Shown: positions 8,820-17,246 of the stretch, piece by piece | How the letters are laid out: every line of letters begins with the position of its first letter | Numbering within the stretch: position 1 is the stretch's first letter | Origin: CAILZL01 sp035548495 | GTDB taxonomy: Bacteria; Pseudomonadota; Gammaproteobacteria; Steroidobacterales; Steroidobacteraceae | Reading direction: 5' to 3' | DNA: 64,000 bases | NCBI GenBank assembly: GCA_035548495.1 | Contig: DASZSV010000081.1 | Span: forward strand, 1 to 64,000 | The notes under the pieces: generated by a model | Seen by the model: only the letters and a program-made list of their open reading frames with translations | The model's database searches: none | Told to the model about the DNA's origin: nothing | Made by a program: the position numbers and the translations under genes

Positions 8820-9283
8820 AAAAATTCTGCTTGCTGCTTGCACTGTTGTTGCTGGGCGTTCAAGCCCGCGCCGATGATGGCGGTGTTCAATGGCAGCAGT
8901 TGTCCTCTGCCCAGCAGGAAATTCTTGCCAGGCAAAAGGATCATTGGGACCAGTTGACTCCGCAACGTCAGCAGGCATTGGCGCGCGGCGCGCAGCGCTG
9001 GAGTGAAATGACTCCGGAAGAACGCAATGCTGCCGCCGAGCGTTTCAAGAAGTGGCGCGACCTCACACCTGAGCAGCGCGCACAACTGCGTGAACGTTAT
9101 CGGCAGTTTCGTTCATTGCCGCCGGAAGAACAGGCGCGCATTCGCGCCAACTTTCGCCGTTTCCAGCAACTTGATCCCGAACGCCGCAAACAGTTGATGC
9201 AACGCTGGCGGCAAATGAGTCCCGAGCAGCGCGAACGTGTGCGCGAAAGATGGCGTGCACGCCGAAGACAGATGAATCGTTGA
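8816..9283 (+). CDS. DUF3106 periplasmic protein
   Basis: A 155-residue exported protein. A signal peptide (KKFCLLLALLLLGVQARA) is followed by repeated helical units of about 12 residues built on LTPEQR/MSPEQR, with very high Arg, Gln and Glu content (HWDQLTPQRQQAL, KWRDLTPEQRAQL, RWRQMSPEQRERV). This is the DUF3106 pattern and recalls the LTxxQ repeats of periplasmic stress proteins such as Spy. It is the last gene of the sigma-DUF3619-small protein-DUF3106 operon and overlaps its neighbour by ATGA. A role in envelope stress buffering is an inference from sequence style and context. Confidence 0.85.
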   Translation: MKKFCLLLALLLLGVQARADDGGVQWQQLSSAQQEILARQKDHWDQLTPQRQQALARGAQRWSEMTPEERNAAAERFKKWRDLTPEQRAQLRERYRQFRSLPPEEQARIRANFRRFQQLDPERRKQLMQRWRQMSPEQRERVRERWRARRRQMNR

Positions 9284-9584
9284 AGCGGAACCTGCAACAC
9301 TCGGCAGCGCCCGCAGCAATACTGCTCCAGATAATTACGGGTTTATCGTTAGGCGATTCCGCCGATCATCAGCCGCATTCTTGCGAAACGTATCACGGTG
9401 CGACCCCGGTTTTGTGAACGGCGTCGTAAATGGCAGGAATGCAGATGGTTTGCCCCGTGGCCCCTCATCAGTGGGAATCGCACAGTGCAACCAGTGATTC
9501 CACCCGTCTTCCACACCAGACAAGTTGTCATATTCGGGAATCGCCGCTACATAAGCAGTCTGCCACAGTCTTAATCTTGGATGA
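9284..9584. other. 300-base gap before the poly-Ser lipoprotein
   Basis: No gene is called here. On the minus strand one frame is open from beneath the next gene down to a stop at 9335 and reads plausibly protein-like (AAIPEYDNLSGVEDGWNHW), but it has no start codon of its own and no recognised family. It may be a gene remnant or chance. No terminator for the DUF3106 operon is evident. Confidence 0.4.
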
Positions 9585-11987
9585 ATGATGCTTATGAACA
9601 TGCGTGAATTCATGGTGTTCTGCGTTGCTTGCGTAATGCTTGCTGCTTGCAGTACCAATGACAAACAGGTGAAGTCAAATTCGGATGCCACTGGAAGCGG
9701 GGCGAGTTCTTCGTTGTCCTCGGCCAGTTCCTCTGTTTCATCAACCCAGTCGTCGGCTGCTTCGGCCTCAAGGTCTTCAATGGCTTCATCGGCATCATCA
9801 TCTCGATCGGCCAGTTCATCGGGTGCATCTTCAAGTTCCACGTCCGGTGCATCATCTTCCTCGTCGTCCTTTGTGTGCCAGTCGCCGTGCATCAGCATGC
9901 CGGGCGGCACTTCGGTGCAATCCGGTACCGCGGCAACCCTGGGTGATCCTTCCAGCACACCGTACAACGGGCTGCTGACTGTACGCGATCCGGCCGCTCA
10001 CATCCCCAAGCATGGAGTGGATGCGGCGGCGGCGGCATTGCCTGCGGCGTTGGCAACCGAAAGCAAGCCGTATATTCCTTCGATTAAAATTCTGGCGCGC
10101 CGTGACACCATCCTGCTGTACTTCCCGAATGTAGCTGGCGCAGCGGACTATCGCGCCTATGCTGTATCAAATACCAATGGGGTGACATTCGCCAGCACCA
10201 GCGCCGGTGTTGAGCCGCGCGGTGCAGTGATTGCCTGCGCCGGATACAGTCAGCATTCATACGAAATGCCGATGAAGAACGGCATGTATACCCGTGAGTT
10301 GCAACAGGCCATCGAATTGCCGGGATTCACATCACCCGGTGACTACACCATCATCCTCGAGGCGATAAAAACACCATGTCCGTATCCGGGGTCGTATGGA
10401 CATACTGATGCCACGTTCAACGATCATGATCCAACGACAACAGCCAGCAGCCGTTTGCCGGCTGGTGGTGAATATACCGACAATGTCAATTTGCGCGGTG
10501 TCATCACTTCGTTTGAAACCATGCGCAAGAAGTATGGCAACGAAATCATCAACGGTAAGGCATCGCTGGTGTCTTATCCGGATCGCGTCAAGATGAACAA
10601 CGGTGTGCCTGATCCGGCGAATGGTCCTGATATTGGATTACCGGTGCCAGCGAATGATCCGACCATACCGGCGGATCCAGTGGTGATTGCGCGCAGCGCA
10701 GTTGCTGTACGCATGCCGTTCTTTGATGAAAGTTTTAATGCCCCGGTTTTCGATGTTGGTCCAAATTCATTCTTTGATGATTTCTCGAATGATTACACCG
10801 TGCCGCCCAGTGACATGGGATATAACTCCGAGTTTCATGGACCCTATGCAATTTCGACAACTGCCACGATTCCCGGTGCATGGGCGTTCTGGAGTCAAAA
10901 AATTCAGCATGCCGATCAGAATTTGCCAGGAGGCACGCAATGGGACAAAAGCACCATCGGCTCCGGCATGACCAACAACTACATTGGCTTACAGATATTC
11001 CAGCGTCACGGCCGACTGTATACAACCTTTGGTGACTATATTGAAGACAATCCGGGTGCGTTGGAGTTTTCTTCGTTGCGCAACTTGCCATTGCAGCTTG
11101 ATAACACCAAGTACGCGCATTCGTTCTTCCGCGTGAATTCCGATGCGTCGCAGCGACGTTACTGGACATGGGTTATTTGCGGGGCATCATCGCGTGATCA
11201 ACTGGTGGACATGAATACCCACATGCCGTTGATTCATCCCGTGGTCACTCAGTACGGCATCGTGGTAAATGCGGACAATCCATCCGCCAAGATTTCAACT
11301 GATCAACCGGCCAGTACAACGCGATACAACAAGGAATGTCTGTCGGTGATTCAACTGGGTGGCCGCCCAGAGGCCCCGCGCACCGACGGTAACATGCGTA
11401 CCAGTTCTACGTTGACTGCACAAATCTATTCGGCTGGTTACTCGCACGGCATCATCACGCTGGGCAATGCCCACAGCGATGTGCCAGTAGCTGGCGATTC
11501 GCCGTTGCTGAATGAATTCCGCTGGAAGACCGATGACAAGGGCAATTACATGGGACCGGTGATCGATCCGTTCGATCAAACTGCACCGTTGACACACTAT
11601 GACATTTTTCTGCGCCGCAACCGGTTGCTGGTGTTTGTCAACGGAAGGCAGGCGTTGTGTGCCGACTTGTCCGACATGCCCCTGTCAATGAATTACGGGT
11701 TGGTGGTGTATGGTTCTTTGATCTATCACTCCGCGCTGGAATGGCAGGAGAATGAACGTTCGGTGACAGCAGGAGCACTGAAGAACAATACAGCACTGTA
11801 TGACTACCAGTTGAATGCACCCATCGTGGATTCGCGCGTCTGGGATGCAATTGGTGAAAGCGACATGATCGATGTACCCTCGCAATTTTCGACTTACAAT
11901 GAAAGTTACTGCATCAAGCCGAAAGACTTGACCCGTTATTGCAGCCAGACGGACAGCCCTGCGCACAGCAGTTGCAATCCCGGATAA
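9585..11987 (+). CDS. Large outer-surface lipoprotein with poly-Ser linker, function unknown
   Basis: An 800-residue lipoprotein. A short signal peptide ends in a lipobox (VMLAAC), followed by a roughly 80-residue low-complexity Ser/Ala linker of the kind used by cellulose-degrading gammaproteobacteria to hold domains away from the membrane. The rest (about 680 residues) matches no family I can name. It contains paired cysteines, a Pro/Asp-rich stretch (PVPANDPTIPADPV) and, near the end, LTHYDIFLRRNRLLVFVNGRQALCADL, reminiscent of a concanavalin-like lectin/glycanase beta-sandwich. The start could be any of ATG 9585, 9588, 9594 or 9600; the lipobox is kept in all. A strong terminator follows. 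A polysaccharide-related role is inference. Confidence 0.8.
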   Translation: MMLMNMREFMVFCVACVMLAACSTNDKQVKSNSDATGSGASSSLSSASSSVSSTQSSAASASRSSMASSASSSRSASSSGASSSSTSGASSSSSSFVCQSPCISMPGGTSVQSGTAATLGDPSSTPYNGLLTVRDPAAHIPKHGVDAAAAALPAALATESKPYIPSIKILARRDTILLYFPNVAGAADYRAYAVSNTNGVTFASTSAGVEPRGAVIACAGYSQHSYEMPMKNGMYTRELQQAIELPGFTSPGDYTIILEAIKTPCPYPGSYGHTDATFNDHDPTTTASSRLPAGGEYTDNVNLRGVITSFETMRKKYGNEIINGKASLVSYPDRVKMNNGVPDPANGPDIGLPVPANDPTIPADPVVIARSAVAVRMPFFDESFNAPVFDVGPNSFFDDFSNDYTVPPSDMGYNSEFHGPYAISTTATIPGAWAFWSQKIQHADQNLPGGTQWDKSTIGSGMTNNYIGLQIFQRHGRLYTTFGDYIEDNPGALEFSSLRNLPLQLDNTKYAHSFFRVNSDASQRRYWTWVICGASSRDQLVDMNTHMPLIHPVVTQYGIVVNADNPSAKISTDQPASTTRYNKECLSVIQLGGRPEAPRTDGNMRTSSTLTAQIYSAGYSHGIITLGNAHSDVPVAGDSPLLNEFRWKTDDKGNYMGPVIDPFDQTAPLTHYDIFLRRNRLLVFVNGRQALCADLSDMPLSMNYGLVVYGSLIYHSALEWQENERSVTAGALKNNTALYDYQLNAPIVDSRVWDAIGESDMIDVPSQFSTYNESYCIKPKDLTRYCSQTDSPAHSSCNPG

Positions 11988-12008
11988 GAATTAATCTGCA
12001 CCATGTTC

Positions 12009-12038
12009 AAAGCCCGCGTACAGCGGGCTTTTCGTTTT
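12009..12038 (+). terminator. Intrinsic terminator of the poly-Ser lipoprotein gene
   Basis: AAAGCCCGC (12009-12017) pairs with GCGGGCTTT (12023-12031) around a 5-base loop and is followed by TTCGTTTT. It lies 21 bases after the lipoprotein stop and just before the convergent anti-sigma gene, for which it may also work in reverse. Confidence 0.9.
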
Positions 12039-12045
12039 GTGTTGA

Positions 12046-12993
12046 CTACCTTGATTTCCCGCGCGCCTTGTCGTCTTCTGCAACAGGATAGTCCGGAAAA
12101 TCTTTCCGGAACTGTTTCCAGGCTTTATCCGCCTGCTTTTTCTTTCCTTGTGTACGCAAGTCGCGAATCTGTTGCAGCAACTGCTCAGGATCGGCGCTAT
12201 CCTGTTTTTTCTTCAGCGCATTACGTTGCTCTTGTTTGATCTCCACACCGGGAATGCGTTGCAATGGCCCGGACACGTTGTTATCTGGAAATCTGCCAAT
12301 GTCGTCGGCAGTGATGCTGTCAACTGCGGCTGGTGATGTGTGTGTTCTGGTTTCGGACTCACTATTCGCGCCTGCGGTAGAGGCTGAAGTTTTGTCCGTG
12401 GTGGATGGTGCAGCAGAAGGCAGTGCCGCCGGGGCCTGAACCGCCGGCATTGGAACCGCTGCAATTTTTGCCTGAACAAGAACCGGTGCCGGGACCGGCG
12501 GCGCTGCAGCGGAGGGCAATGAACGAAGTGCGCTGCCGGTAATATCACTCTTTGTGTCTTGCGTATCTTTTTCCGGTGCTGGTTTGGGTTCATTGAATGA
12601 ATCAGACTTTCGTTCAACAGAAACAGAACCGCGTGACTGCTTTGCAACTTCTGCCACTTTGCCTGCAGTAGTTTGTTGTGCAACCGCCGGAGCTTCAGGT
12701 GCCGATGTGAGCAGCCTGTCTACCGGCTGATGTCCCACTCTGAAAATCACCGTAAACGCCAGCATCAATGATGCCGCCAGTGCCAATGGTTTGTTCCACC
12801 TGATCCACCATGAGTGGTGCGTAACGACTTGCTTGTCACTCACGGCTTCACGTGCCTGCATCAGGATTTTTTTGTCCAGCTCAGGTGGCACTTCATCATG
12901 CGAAGATGCTTTATAACGTTGCGACAGATCTGAGCCACGCTTCAGGTGTTTTTCGAATGACGGATCATCGGGCATGTCGTCACGATGTGTCAT
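12046..12993 (-). CDS. Probable membrane anti-sigma factor with a TonB-plug-like peptide
   Basis: A 315-residue single-pass protein encoded after an ECF sigma gene and overlapping it by ATGA. The cytoplasmic N-terminus has LSQRYKASSHDEVPPELDKKIL, a pattern common in uncharacterised proteins that follow sigma genes. One helix (about 69-85) is followed by a long Pro/Ala/Ser periplasmic linker. The C-terminus has EQLLQQIRDLRTQGKKKQADKAWKQF...FPDYPV, also typical of this family. No zinc-finger (HxxxCxxC) anti-sigma motif is present. Odd: residues 224-252 read VDSITADDIGRFPDNNVSG... ending LQRIPGVEI, almost the consensus that opens the plug domain of TonB-dependent receptors, although this is no receptor. 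Anti-sigma activity is inferred from context. Confidence 0.75.
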   Translation of the reverse strand: MTHRDDMPDDPSFEKHLKRGSDLSQRYKASSHDEVPPELDKKILMQAREAVSDKQVVTHHSWWIRWNKPLALAASLMLAFTVIFRVGHQPVDRLLTSAPEAPAVAQQTTAGKVAEVAKQSRGSVSVERKSDSFNEPKPAPEKDTQDTKSDITGSALRSLPSAAAPPVPAPVLVQAKIAAVPMPAVQAPAALPSAAPSTTDKTSASTAGANSESETRTHTSPAAVDSITADDIGRFPDNNVSGPLQRIPGVEIKQEQRNALKKKQDSADPEQLLQQIRDLRTQGKKKQADKAWKQFRKDFPDYPVAEDDKARGKSR

Positions 12994-13583
12994 GGTGTAG
13001 CTCCTGAAGCAAGGGTGGAGACCTGCGGTTGATGATGCTGCAGCGCGCTGCGCAATTTGTTTACCGCATAGCGCAAACGGCTTTTGGCGGTTTCCGCGCT
13101 GGTGCCGGTAATGGATGCAATCTCGTGCAAATCCAGTTCGGCATCTTCAAACAACACAAACACCTCACGTTGCGCCGCCGGCAGTTTCTCCAGCTCGTGT
13201 TTCAAATCCTGTTTCAATTGCGCTGTCACCGCCTGTCTTTCAGGCGAAGGCGCACCATCAACCAGTCTATCAGCATGGTTATCCAGATCGGTCCAGTCGT
13301 TGATACGCTCGGCCGAATGGCGACGCATCACATCCAGCGCCGCGTTGCGCGCAATGGTGTACAGAAAAGTCTTGAATTGCGCACGTACTTCATAACGATC
13401 ACGCTGTGCAATCACCTTGCTCCACACTTCCTGGAATACATCGTTGGCCATCTCCGGCTGTTTGCACATGCGTTGCAGATAGCGATACAACATAGTTTTG
13501 TGGCGCCGATACAGACACTCAAAGGCTGCCACGTCGCCATCGCGATAACGCAACATCAACGTGGTGTCATCAAGTTGGTCCAA
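12990..13583 (-). CDS. ECF-type RNA polymerase sigma factor
   Basis: A 197-residue sigma factor with region 2 (AFECLYRRHKTMLYRYLQRM, ANDVFQEVWSKVIAQR, FKTFLYTIARNAALDVMRR) and region 4 (LPAAQREVFVLFEDAELDLHEIASITGTSAETAKSRLRYA). The start is TTG 13583, with GGAG 8 bases upstream; ATG 13556 is an internal alternative. It overlaps the downstream probable anti-sigma gene by four bases, indicating coupled synthesis of the pair. About 85 bases upstream lies a nested palindrome (13668-13758), and beyond it the VWA lipoprotein gene on the same strand. The three genes likely form one signalling locus. Confidence 0.93.
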   Translation of the reverse strand: MDQLDDTTLMLRYRDGDVAAFECLYRRHKTMLYRYLQRMCKQPEMANDVFQEVWSKVIAQRDRYEVRAQFKTFLYTIARNAALDVMRRHSAERINDWTDLDNHADRLVDGAPSPERQAVTAQLKQDLKHELEKLPAAQREVFVLFEDAELDLHEIASITGTSAETAKSRLRYAVNKLRSALQHHQPQVSTLASGATP

Positions 13584-13667
13584 TGCAAACTCCGGCCGCG
13601 ATTACAGCGCGCCGGAGTATGCCGGAATTGTTAGTGACTTTGAATATAGCGTAGTCACATGAACACC

Positions 13668-13758
13668 GATCCTCTATTGTCAAAATCGCCGTGAATACAT
13701 TCCCTGTAGGCTCCGGCAAAAACAATCCTGTTTTTGACGGTTTTTCCAATAGAGGATC
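13668..13758. promoter_or_regulatory. Nested inverted repeats upstream of the ECF sigma gene
   Basis: GATCCTCTATTG (13668-13679) is exactly inverted as CAATAGAGGATC (13747-13758), with 67 bases between. Inside lies a second small palindrome, CAAAAAC/GTTTTTG (13717-13736). It sits between the stop of the VWA gene (13792) and the sigma start (13583), both on the minus strand, so it could be a terminator/attenuator, an operator pair, or a small repeat element. Confidence 0.5.
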
Positions 13759-13791
13759 AGCGTCCATGCTCACGCGAGAATCCGTTGAATC

Positions 13792-15672
13792 TCATCTTGC
13801 TGCCATATTTCCTTCATGCGAGCCACGTGAAGACGCAGTGCGCTTGTCGAGATTACCCGCCATTTTTACCAGCGATACAAACTCATGGCGATAACCATCG
13901 CTGTCTTCTCCCATGCCGCTGTTGGCGAGTTTAATCACATCCACGTAGTTGAACTGATCTACAAACTTGCCGCCACGCAGCAACTGCCCGAATGCCGCCA
14001 CACTGGCTGCAAAACGCAGATCAGTGGACATGGCATCGCGCGCAACGACGGAACCGGTTTTGATTGGATACTCAAGCAGCTTGCTGACATCGGCATCGGG
14101 TTGCTTGTAACGCAGACGCAACAGGGCAAACTCATCACTACGCGAATCTCTGCCCGCAGAGGTGTGATCACCATAACGCAGTGGATCAACTAAGCCTTTG
14201 CTGTTCGCGGGAATGATTTCGTACAACGCCGTGACACGATGACCCGCACCAATTTCTCCGGCGTCCACCTTGTCGTTGTTGAAGTCCTCACGGGCCAGCA
14301 CGCGATTCTCATAACCGATCAAGCGGTATTCTTTCACCGTGGCGGGATTGAACTCGACCTGGATTTTCACATCCTTGGCGATGGTAAATAATGTCGAGGA
14401 CAATTCACTAACCAGCACCTTGCGTGCTTCATTGAGTGTATCCACATAGGCGTAGTTACCATTGCCTGCGTCAGCGAGTTGTTCCATCAACTCGTCATTG
14501 TAATTGCCATCACCGAATCCCAGCGTCGTCAAGGCAACACCGGAAGCTCGCTGGCGCTTGGCCATATCCAGCAGTGCCTGGAAGTTCACCACGCCCACGT
14601 TGAAGTCCCCGTCCGTTGCGAGCACCACGCGATTGATACCGCCCTTGATGAAATGATCATGGGCGATCTGATAAGCACGTTCGATGCCCTGTGCACCGTT
14701 GGTGGAGCCACCTGCTTCAAGACTATCCAGTACACCGCGTATCTTGGCTTTTTGGTCACCGGGTGTTGAATCCAGCACCACGCCGGCATTGCCGGCATAG
14801 ACCACGATGGAAACACGATCGCGTGCGCTGAGTTGATCCACCATCAAGCCAAAGGCCTTCTTGAGTAACGGCAGTTTGTTGGGCTCGAACATGGAACCGG
14901 AAACATCAATCAGGAACACCAGATTGGAAGCAGGACGTTCACTGGCATCGATTTCATAACCCTTGATGCCCACCTTCAGCAGCAAGGCATTGCTATTCCA
15001 GGGTGAGGGTGCCACTTCAGTACTGACTTTGAAGGGAACGCTGCGATCTGCTGGAGGCGTGTAGTGATAATCAAAGTAGTTGATCATCTCTTCAACGCGT
15101 ACCGCATCTTGCGGGGGCAATGCGTCATTATTCAGAAAGCGGCGAACATTGGCATAAGAACCGGTATCCACATCAATGGAGAAAGTGGAGACGGGTTGTT
15201 CACTGACCAGATGAACCGGGTTGTCATTGAGATGCTGATATTTTTCTGTGTTGGCGTCCTGATGATAATAAGGCGCTGGTGGAGCTTCATAGGCCATCAC
15301 GGGGCTAGCCACATTGCCTTGAACAATTTTTGCTGCGACCGGCGGTGCGGCATTGCGATTGATTTGAACTCCAGACTGGCGATTCATCGACTCCACAACA
15401 CTGCGATCAGGAAATCGGCCAATATCTGCTGCGCTGATGGCATCGACAACGGTCTGTTTGTCTTTTTCTCCGGTTTTAAGGCTTGCGACCGCAGCTGGTT
15501 TCTTTTCAGTGGAGTTACTGGTCCCGCTTTGTGTTGTTGCCGACGTCGATATGCTTTTCCCAGCTTGAGTGTTTGCATCATTCGATACATCGGTGTGCGA
15601 CACACAGGCCGCCATCATCAATGTGACGATCGCTGCCAACAGTGTTAACCATAATTGCCATGCGAGTTTCAT
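13792..15672 (-). CDS. VWA-domain lipoprotein (YfbK-like, DUF3520) with TonB-plug-like peptide
   Basis: A 626-residue lipoprotein: the signal peptide ends in MMAAC (Cys23), then a Ser/Thr linker, then residues 76-106 reading VDAISAADIGRFPDRSVVES...GVQINRN, which resembles the start of a TonB-receptor plug. Next comes a YfbK-type N-terminal region (FSIDVDTGSYANVRRFLN...VRVEEMINYF), a von Willebrand A domain with MIDAS residues DVSGS, and a DUF3520-like C-terminus (FAASVAAFGQLLRGGKF...YRHEFVSLVKMA). VWA domains bind proteins through a metal ion. YfbK-type proteins are often next to ECF sigma genes, as here. The same plug-like peptide occurs in the probable anti-sigma factor two genes on. Molecular role unknown. 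Confidence 0.9.
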   Translation of the reverse strand: MKLAWQLWLTLLAAIVTLMMAACVSHTDVSNDANTQAGKSISTSATTQSGTSNSTEKKPAAVASLKTGEKDKQTVVDAISAADIGRFPDRSVVESMNRQSGVQINRNAAPPVAAKIVQGNVASPVMAYEAPPAPYYHQDANTEKYQHLNDNPVHLVSEQPVSTFSIDVDTGSYANVRRFLNNDALPPQDAVRVEEMINYFDYHYTPPADRSVPFKVSTEVAPSPWNSNALLLKVGIKGYEIDASERPASNLVFLIDVSGSMFEPNKLPLLKKAFGLMVDQLSARDRVSIVVYAGNAGVVLDSTPGDQKAKIRGVLDSLEAGGSTNGAQGIERAYQIAHDHFIKGGINRVVLATDGDFNVGVVNFQALLDMAKRQRASGVALTTLGFGDGNYNDELMEQLADAGNGNYAYVDTLNEARKVLVSELSSTLFTIAKDVKIQVEFNPATVKEYRLIGYENRVLAREDFNNDKVDAGEIGAGHRVTALYEIIPANSKGLVDPLRYGDHTSAGRDSRSDEFALLRLRYKQPDADVSKLLEYPIKTGSVVARDAMSTDLRFAASVAAFGQLLRGGKFVDQFNYVDVIKLANSGMGEDSDGYRHEFVSLVKMAGNLDKRTASSRGSHEGNMAAR

Positions 15673-15946
15673 AGTCTTCTCCAGAAATTGAACGCAATGC
15701 GTCCGGTAAAGCTATAAACGCAGCGGTTCTGGAATTCGGGTTAAGCCCAAGAAAAGATTTGTGGTGGCAGGGTACGCCGGTTGATGACGTGTGCCTGTTG
15801 CGCCACCGTTGGACACAGTTTTCATTCGTGATCCTGTTTATCGTGTCATTGCACGCAACCGTTATCGCTGGTTTGGCAAACGCGATTCATGTATGGTGCC
15901 CGGCGCAGACACTGTCAACCGTTTCATGCAATAACCCGATCCAGCA

Positions 15947-17047
15947 ATGACTACTCCCTATCGCGTACTGGTACTTGGCGGCTATGGCAACTTCGGGTTG
16001 CTGATTGTCAGAAAGCTGGCGCAGATTCCCAATGTGGAAGTGATTGTCGGGGGACACAATCTCAAGAAGGCCGAAGCGGTGGCCAAGCGTCATGGTTCGC
16101 ATGCTGCACATGTTGACAGCACTGCAGCAAATCTTGCAGAGCGTTTCGGCGAGTTGCAGATCAAGGTGGTGATCAACACCGTGGGTCCGTTTCAGGGACA
16201 GAATTATCACGTTGCGCAATCATGCATTGATGCGGGTGTTCATTACATTGACATTGCCGATGCGCGCGAGTTTGTGCTTGGTATCAGTGCACTGGATGCA
16301 GCAGCAATGGCGAAGGAAGTGATGGTGGTCAGTGGCGCCAGTTCGGTGCCGACGCTGGCAGCGGCGGTCATCGACATGCACCTGCCTGAGTTTGAACAAC
16401 TGCAGGTCATCAACTATGGCATTACATCATCGGAAAAAATTCCCGGTGCGGCAACCGTCAATGCAGTGATGAGCTACATCGGCAAGCCGTTCAGACAATG
16501 GCGAGATGGTTCATGGAAATGGGTGCATGGCTGGCAGGACACCACGCGGCACCGTTTTGCATCTGGCATGGGCACACGCTGGTTTGGCAATTGTGATGTG
16601 CCCGATCTGGAAATTTTTCCACAACGTTATGGTGGTGTGCGCACGGTGCGTTTTCGCGCCGGGCTGGGACTGCGCATCACGCATTGCGGGCTGTGGTGGT
16701 TATCGTGGCTGGTGCGTTTCAAGCTATTGAAGAGCGCGAGGAAACTTGCGCCGTTACTTGGCAGACTCGCAGTGCTCTTGCAGCCTCTGGGCAATGGACG
16801 CAGCGGCATGTTTGTCAAATTGAGCGGCATCGGCAGCAACGGACAGCCCGTGACGCGAACCTGGGAACTGAGCGCAAGCAACAATGATGGCGCCAACATT
16901 CCAGGTATGGCGGCGGTGGCATTGGTGCGCAAACTGGCCGATGGCAAGTTCTGGGGCAAGGGCGCCACGCCCTGTGTGGACATTGTCACGCTCGATGAGT
17001 ATTTGTATGAGTTACGCGATTTTGCTGTAACGATTACACAGTACTGA
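15947..17047 (+). CDS. Saccharopine dehydrogenase-like NAD(P)-binding protein
   Basis: A 366-residue protein with an N-terminal Rossmann fold (RVLVLGGYGNFGLLIVRKLA, Gly-rich dinucleotide loop at about residues 11-16) and the sequence pattern of the saccharopine dehydrogenase / trans-acting enoyl reductase group (VVINTVGPFQGQNYHVAQSCIDAGVHYIDIADAREFV). Members of this group act on varied substrates, and neither lysine metabolism nor a partner gene is nearby, so the reaction cannot be named. It has a hydrophobic stretch around residues 245-285. The start ATG 15947 precedes MTTPYRVLVLGG with little extra N-terminus. It is probably monocistronic. Confidence 0.85.
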   Translation: MTTPYRVLVLGGYGNFGLLIVRKLAQIPNVEVIVGGHNLKKAEAVAKRHGSHAAHVDSTAANLAERFGELQIKVVINTVGPFQGQNYHVAQSCIDAGVHYIDIADAREFVLGISALDAAAMAKEVMVVSGASSVPTLAAAVIDMHLPEFEQLQVINYGITSSEKIPGAATVNAVMSYIGKPFRQWRDGSWKWVHGWQDTTRHRFASGMGTRWFGNCDVPDLEIFPQRYGGVRTVRFRAGLGLRITHCGLWWLSWLVRFKLLKSARKLAPLLGRLAVLLQPLGNGRSGMFVKLSGIGSNGQPVTRTWELSASNNDGANIPGMAAVALVRKLADGKFWGKGATPCVDIVTLDEYLYELRDFAVTITQY

Positions 17048-17246
17048 TGACATTGCTGATTGCAGCGCCAATTGCGTTCGCACGCAGTCATGGACAGCCT
17101 GCCCGGCATGCAACGCTTGCCAATATTGCAATGATTAACTTCCGCTAAAGAATGTCATTCGCTTCATTTTCAGGCTAATCTGTGCACCTTTCGGCCTGAC
17201 GCGCGTTACTGCAACGTCCGCCGCTTCTTTTGCCACGCAGGTCATA

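Noticed and set aside
9335..9967. 210-codon acidic minus-strand frame
   Set aside because: Its Asp/Glu-rich half is just the complement of the Ser/Ala linker codons of the lipoprotein gene. Only the distal part (9335-9570) is kept as a weak remnant note.
15759..15950. 63-codon plus-strand frame with a hydrophobic stretch before the saccharopine-dehydrogenase-like gene
   Set aside because: GTG start without ribosome site, and no family resemblance; overlap of its stop with the next ATG could be chance.
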